Shown here: positions 13,664-16,134 of the stretch, one piece after another
Position numbering within the stretch: position 1 is the stretch's first letter
Layout: every line of letters begins with the position of its first letter
From: Stramenopiles sp. TOSAG23-3
Lineage: Eukaryota; Sar
DNA: 16,134 nt
Direction: 5' to 3'
Assembly (NCBI GenBank): GCA_900128585.1
Contig: LT642498.1
Coordinates: 1 to 16,134, forward strand
Notes under the pieces: model-generated
Seen by the model: the letters and a program-made list of their open reading frames with translations, nothing else
Database searches by the model: none
What the model was told of the DNA's origin: nothing
Made by a program: the position numbers and the translations under genes

Positions 13664-15964
13664 ATGGTTAACTTAGTAAACGGCTGTTGTATTTTGTCGC
13701 TGGCACTATGTTTGCCAATGGTTTATGGGATACCGCCAGGGGCCTGCCGAACGAGTCGAACTAAATCTCTTCCATTTTGTGACACCACTTTGACTTTCGA
13801 AGAGAGAGTCAAAGACTTGGTGAAGCGCTTGAACCTTGACGAAAAAATCGGTCTTTTGAGTAGTGCCCACGATGCTATTCCACACCTTGATATTCCTGCC
13901 TACGATTTTGGAAACGAGTGTTTGCACGGCACAAGAGTAGTCGGCGGAAATCTCCCGGCGTCAGTGGCAGAGAACGGGGCGACTGTATTCGCCCAACCGT
14001 TGGGCATGGCGGCAACTTTCGATACGGACTTGATTTCGTTGGTTGGTAATGCTATATCGGATGAGTCCAGGGCAATTAGCAACGCGGGGGGCTCTACTAA
14101 GCCTGGTGTACCTGGATTTTTAGACTGCTGGGCACCCAACGTCAATATTTTCAGGGACCCACGTTGGGGACGTGGAAGCGAGACGTACGGCGAGGACCCA
14201 ACCTTAACGAGCAGGATGCTCCACGCATTTGTGACGGGAATTCAGGTGGGAATACCCGCGAGCACGTCTAAGTTTGTGAAAGTCATGTCAGTGCTGAAAC
14301 ATTTCGTGGCATATTCATTGGAGGAGGCGGACGGAGAGATGCGCTTTTACTTTGACGCAAAAACTACGGAGCAGGACATGCAAGACACTTATCTTCCGGC
14401 CTTTAAAGTTGGAGTCCAAGACGCAAAAGCGAGGGGTATCATGTGTTCCTACAATGCTGTAAATTCCAAACCAATGTGTGGCAACGCGGAGCTTTTGACG
14501 GGAACACTTCGAAATAACTGGTCTTATACTGGCCATGTTGTGTCCGATTGCTCTGCCGTTGGCAATATTTACGACCCAGCGGGGTATACAGATGACCTCC
14601 CGTCCGCCTCCGCCATGGCTTTGAAAGCCGGGACCGATATGAACTGCGGGCCAGCGTACGCGGCATCCATGCAGCAGGCCGTAGACGAAAAATTGGTAGC
14701 AGAGGAAGATATCAATGCTGCAATATCACGTTCACTTTTGGGTAGGTTTGAAGTCGGTCAGTTCGATCCCCCCGAAGACAATCCTTTTACGAAAATTCCG
14801 TTGGAAGTGGTAGGGTCCCCCGAGCACTTTCAGATCGCCAGGGAAGTTGCCAGAAAGTCAATCGTACTCTTGAAAAACGACGATGGCGTGCTACCACTGT
14901 CAAAGCCAAGCCAAAAAACCATTGCCGTCATAGGCCCAAACGCAAATGATACTCTTGTGCTCTTAGGGAATTACCACGGGCGACCAGCGTTTGGAAACGT
15001 TACTACCCCGCTCATGGCAATGCAGGACCGCATGGGTAAAGAGAAGAACATTCTGTACGCGCCCGGTGTAGATGTCGTGAGCGGAGACGGGGCGTGGGGG
15101 TTCGATCCTGCAATCGACGCAGCCCGGAAAGCAGACGTTGCCGTTCTCTTTCTGGGATCCTCTTCAAAAGGGACCGTCGAAGGCGTGACTCACCTGGACA
15201 CTATAGAAAAAGAATCGATGGATCGCCGGACGCTTGGTCTTCCAGGTTTGCAGAGCGATTTAGTGAAGGCACTCACCAAGCACAGCACCTGTGACATTGT
15301 TGTTGTTTTGATCAATGGGGGCCCTATCGCAATTGAAGACTTGCTAACCAACCGAAGGGTGAAAAGCATTCTGCAGGCATGGTATCCTGGGCAAAATGGC
15401 GGCGATGCGGTGGTCGACATCCTTAGTGGAGACTATTCACCGAGTGGAAAGTTACCCGTCACAATTTACGCTGCCAATTACACCGACCAAATAAAAGCGA
15501 CAGACATGGACATGAGGACGTTTCCGGGACGAACATATCGATATTTGCAAGTGCCACCTTTGTTTCCATTTGGGTATGGGATGTCCTATGCTGAGTTTCA
15601 GTATTTGAGCATGTCCCTTTCTTCACCGATTTTGCAGAAAGGGAAAGACACTATCAGTGTAAGTGTTGAGTGCAAAAATGTGGGCAGCGTTTCTTCCGAT
15701 GAAGTGATCCTGTTATTTGTTTCTTTTGCGGTGGGTGTTGACATGCCCCATCTTGGAAAAACCCCAAACCGCGACTTGCGACGTTTCCAGAGATTGGCCG
15801 CGGTGAAGCCAAATGAAACCCGAACAGTGCTTTTCCAACTTTCCAGAAAAGACTTTGAGCTGTCAACTGTATCTGGTAGCCGTGAAATTGTGAAAGGTTC
15901 ATGGAACATTGAGATTGGGGTGGGAAAGGGGAAAATCAGAGCAGCGATAGAAGTCGAAGTGTAG
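13664..15964 (+). CDS. Secreted GH3 beta-xylosidase / beta-glucosidase
   Basis: A 766-residue protein from ATG 13664 (the frame is open to TTG 13640, which I reject). It is a glycoside hydrolase family 3 enzyme of the plant/fungal beta-xylosidase type, removing terminal xylose, arabinose or glucose units from oligosaccharides with retention of configuration. Residues 1-22 are a signal peptide (core CCILSLALCL), so it is secreted or lumenal. The TIM-barrel domain shows NECLHGTR, DPRWGRGSETYGEDP, LKHF (Lys212) and VVSDC with the catalytic nucleophile Asp295. The alpha/beta sandwich begins near the RKSIVLLKNDDGVLPL segment and carries the IEKESMDRRTLGLPG motif, where Glu515 or Glu517 is the candidate acid/base. 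A C-terminal fibronectin-III-like domain (about 640-766, with GYGMSYAEF just before it) completes the usual three-domain plan, and length is normal for the family. The exact substrate cannot be set from sequence; beta-xylosidase is the best guess. Confidence 0.93.
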   Translation: MVNLVNGCCILSLALCLPMVYGIPPGACRTSRTKSLPFCDTTLTFEERVKDLVKRLNLDEKIGLLSSAHDAIPHLDIPAYDFGNECLHGTRVVGGNLPASVAENGATVFAQPLGMAATFDTDLISLVGNAISDESRAISNAGGSTKPGVPGFLDCWAPNVNIFRDPRWGRGSETYGEDPTLTSRMLHAFVTGIQVGIPASTSKFVKVMSVLKHFVAYSLEEADGEMRFYFDAKTTEQDMQDTYLPAFKVGVQDAKARGIMCSYNAVNSKPMCGNAELLTGTLRNNWSYTGHVVSDCSAVGNIYDPAGYTDDLPSASAMALKAGTDMNCGPAYAASMQQAVDEKLVAEEDINAAISRSLLGRFEVGQFDPPEDNPFTKIPLEVVGSPEHFQIAREVARKSIVLLKNDDGVLPLSKPSQKTIAVIGPNANDTLVLLGNYHGRPAFGNVTTPLMAMQDRMGKEKNILYAPGVDVVSGDGAWGFDPAIDAARKADVAVLFLGSSSKGTVEGVTHLDTIEKESMDRRTLGLPGLQSDLVKALTKHSTCDIVVVLINGGPIAIEDLLTNRRVKSILQAWYPGQNGGDAVVDILSGDYSPSGKLPVTIYAANYTDQIKATDMDMRTFPGRTYRYLQVPPLFPFGYGMSYAEFQYLSMSLSSPILQKGKDTISVSVECKNVGSVSSDEVILLFVSFAVGVDMPHLGKTPNRDLRRFQRLAAVKPNETRTVLFQLSRKDFELSTVSGSREIVKGSWNIEIGVGKGKIRAAIEVEV

Positions 15965-16134
15965 AGCAACGGTTTCCAGTGTCTTCAAATTCAAAGCATC
16001 GAACAGGGTCCAGTTTAAATAGGCGATAATAAGTACATTTATTACTATACTATAATATGATTCTATTATTTTTTCAAGGGAGACGTTGCGACGAGAGCAA
16101 GGATGCAAGTATCTTTGGCGCGGAATTGAAAAAT
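15965..16134. other. 3' flank of the GH3 gene, 170 bp
   Basis: AT-rich, with an ATAATAAG string near 16027 and a TATAATATGATT string near 16050, compatible with a polyadenylation region. The last 60 bases are less AT-rich and may begin a further gene outside the window; no start is visible. Confidence 0.4.

Noticed and set aside
1-16134. tRNA, rRNA, CRISPR array, insertion sequence or prophage
   Set aside because: I saw no cloverleaf with a plausible anticodon arm, no rRNA-like block, no regularly spaced repeats and no transposase-like protein. A covariance-model scan would be needed to exclude small ncRNAs.

Overview
The window is nuclear DNA of a unicellular eukaryote. The genes are long, intron-poor and monocistronic, on both strands. 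They are separated by AT-rich spacers of 200 to 860 bp that contain poly(A)-signal-like and TATA-like strings and simple repeats. Stops are standard (TAA, TAG and TGA all close genes), so a ciliate-type code is excluded. The gene content (a FAN1 nuclease, a cap-methyltransferase-like protein, a secreted EF-hand protein, a secreted GH3 hydrolase, a membrane sulfatase-like protein with a Cys-rich tail domain) fits a microbial eukaryote. A stramenopile or similar microalga is my guess; the sequence alone does not prove it.

Layout, left to right. (1) 101-2025 (+): a long coiled-coil protein with a basic C-terminal tail, interrupted by one -1 frame break near 590. Bases 1-86 are an almost perfect inverted copy of 504-589 inside this gene. 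(2) 2440-5127 (+): three membrane segments, an LtaS/sulfatase-like catalytic domain with Thr as presumed nucleophile, a 10-cysteine domain and a C-terminal hydrophobic tail. (3) about 5187-5672 (+): a small acidic coiled-coil protein whose start is obscured. (4) 6069-8558 (+): the most unusual gene, joining an F-box-like N-terminus, a THUMPD2/3-like region (THUMP plus a decayed RNA methyltransferase fold) and a PCIF1/CAPAM-type cap-adenosine N6-methyltransferase domain in one reading frame. (5) 8890-9717 (-): a secreted His-rich two-EF-hand protein. (6) 10133-12805 (-): a FAN1 DNA-repair nuclease with two insertions. (7) 13664-15964 (+): a secreted GH3 beta-xylosidase/beta-glucosidase.

The genes do not form an obvious pathway. 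Two are nucleic-acid enzymes or enzyme relatives (THUMP-PCIF1 fusion, FAN1). Three enter the secretory route (sulfatase-like, EF-hand, GH3), which suggests surface or extracellular glycan handling but does not show a functional link. The THUMP-PCIF1 fusion and the inverted repeat at the left edge deserve the closest follow-up.
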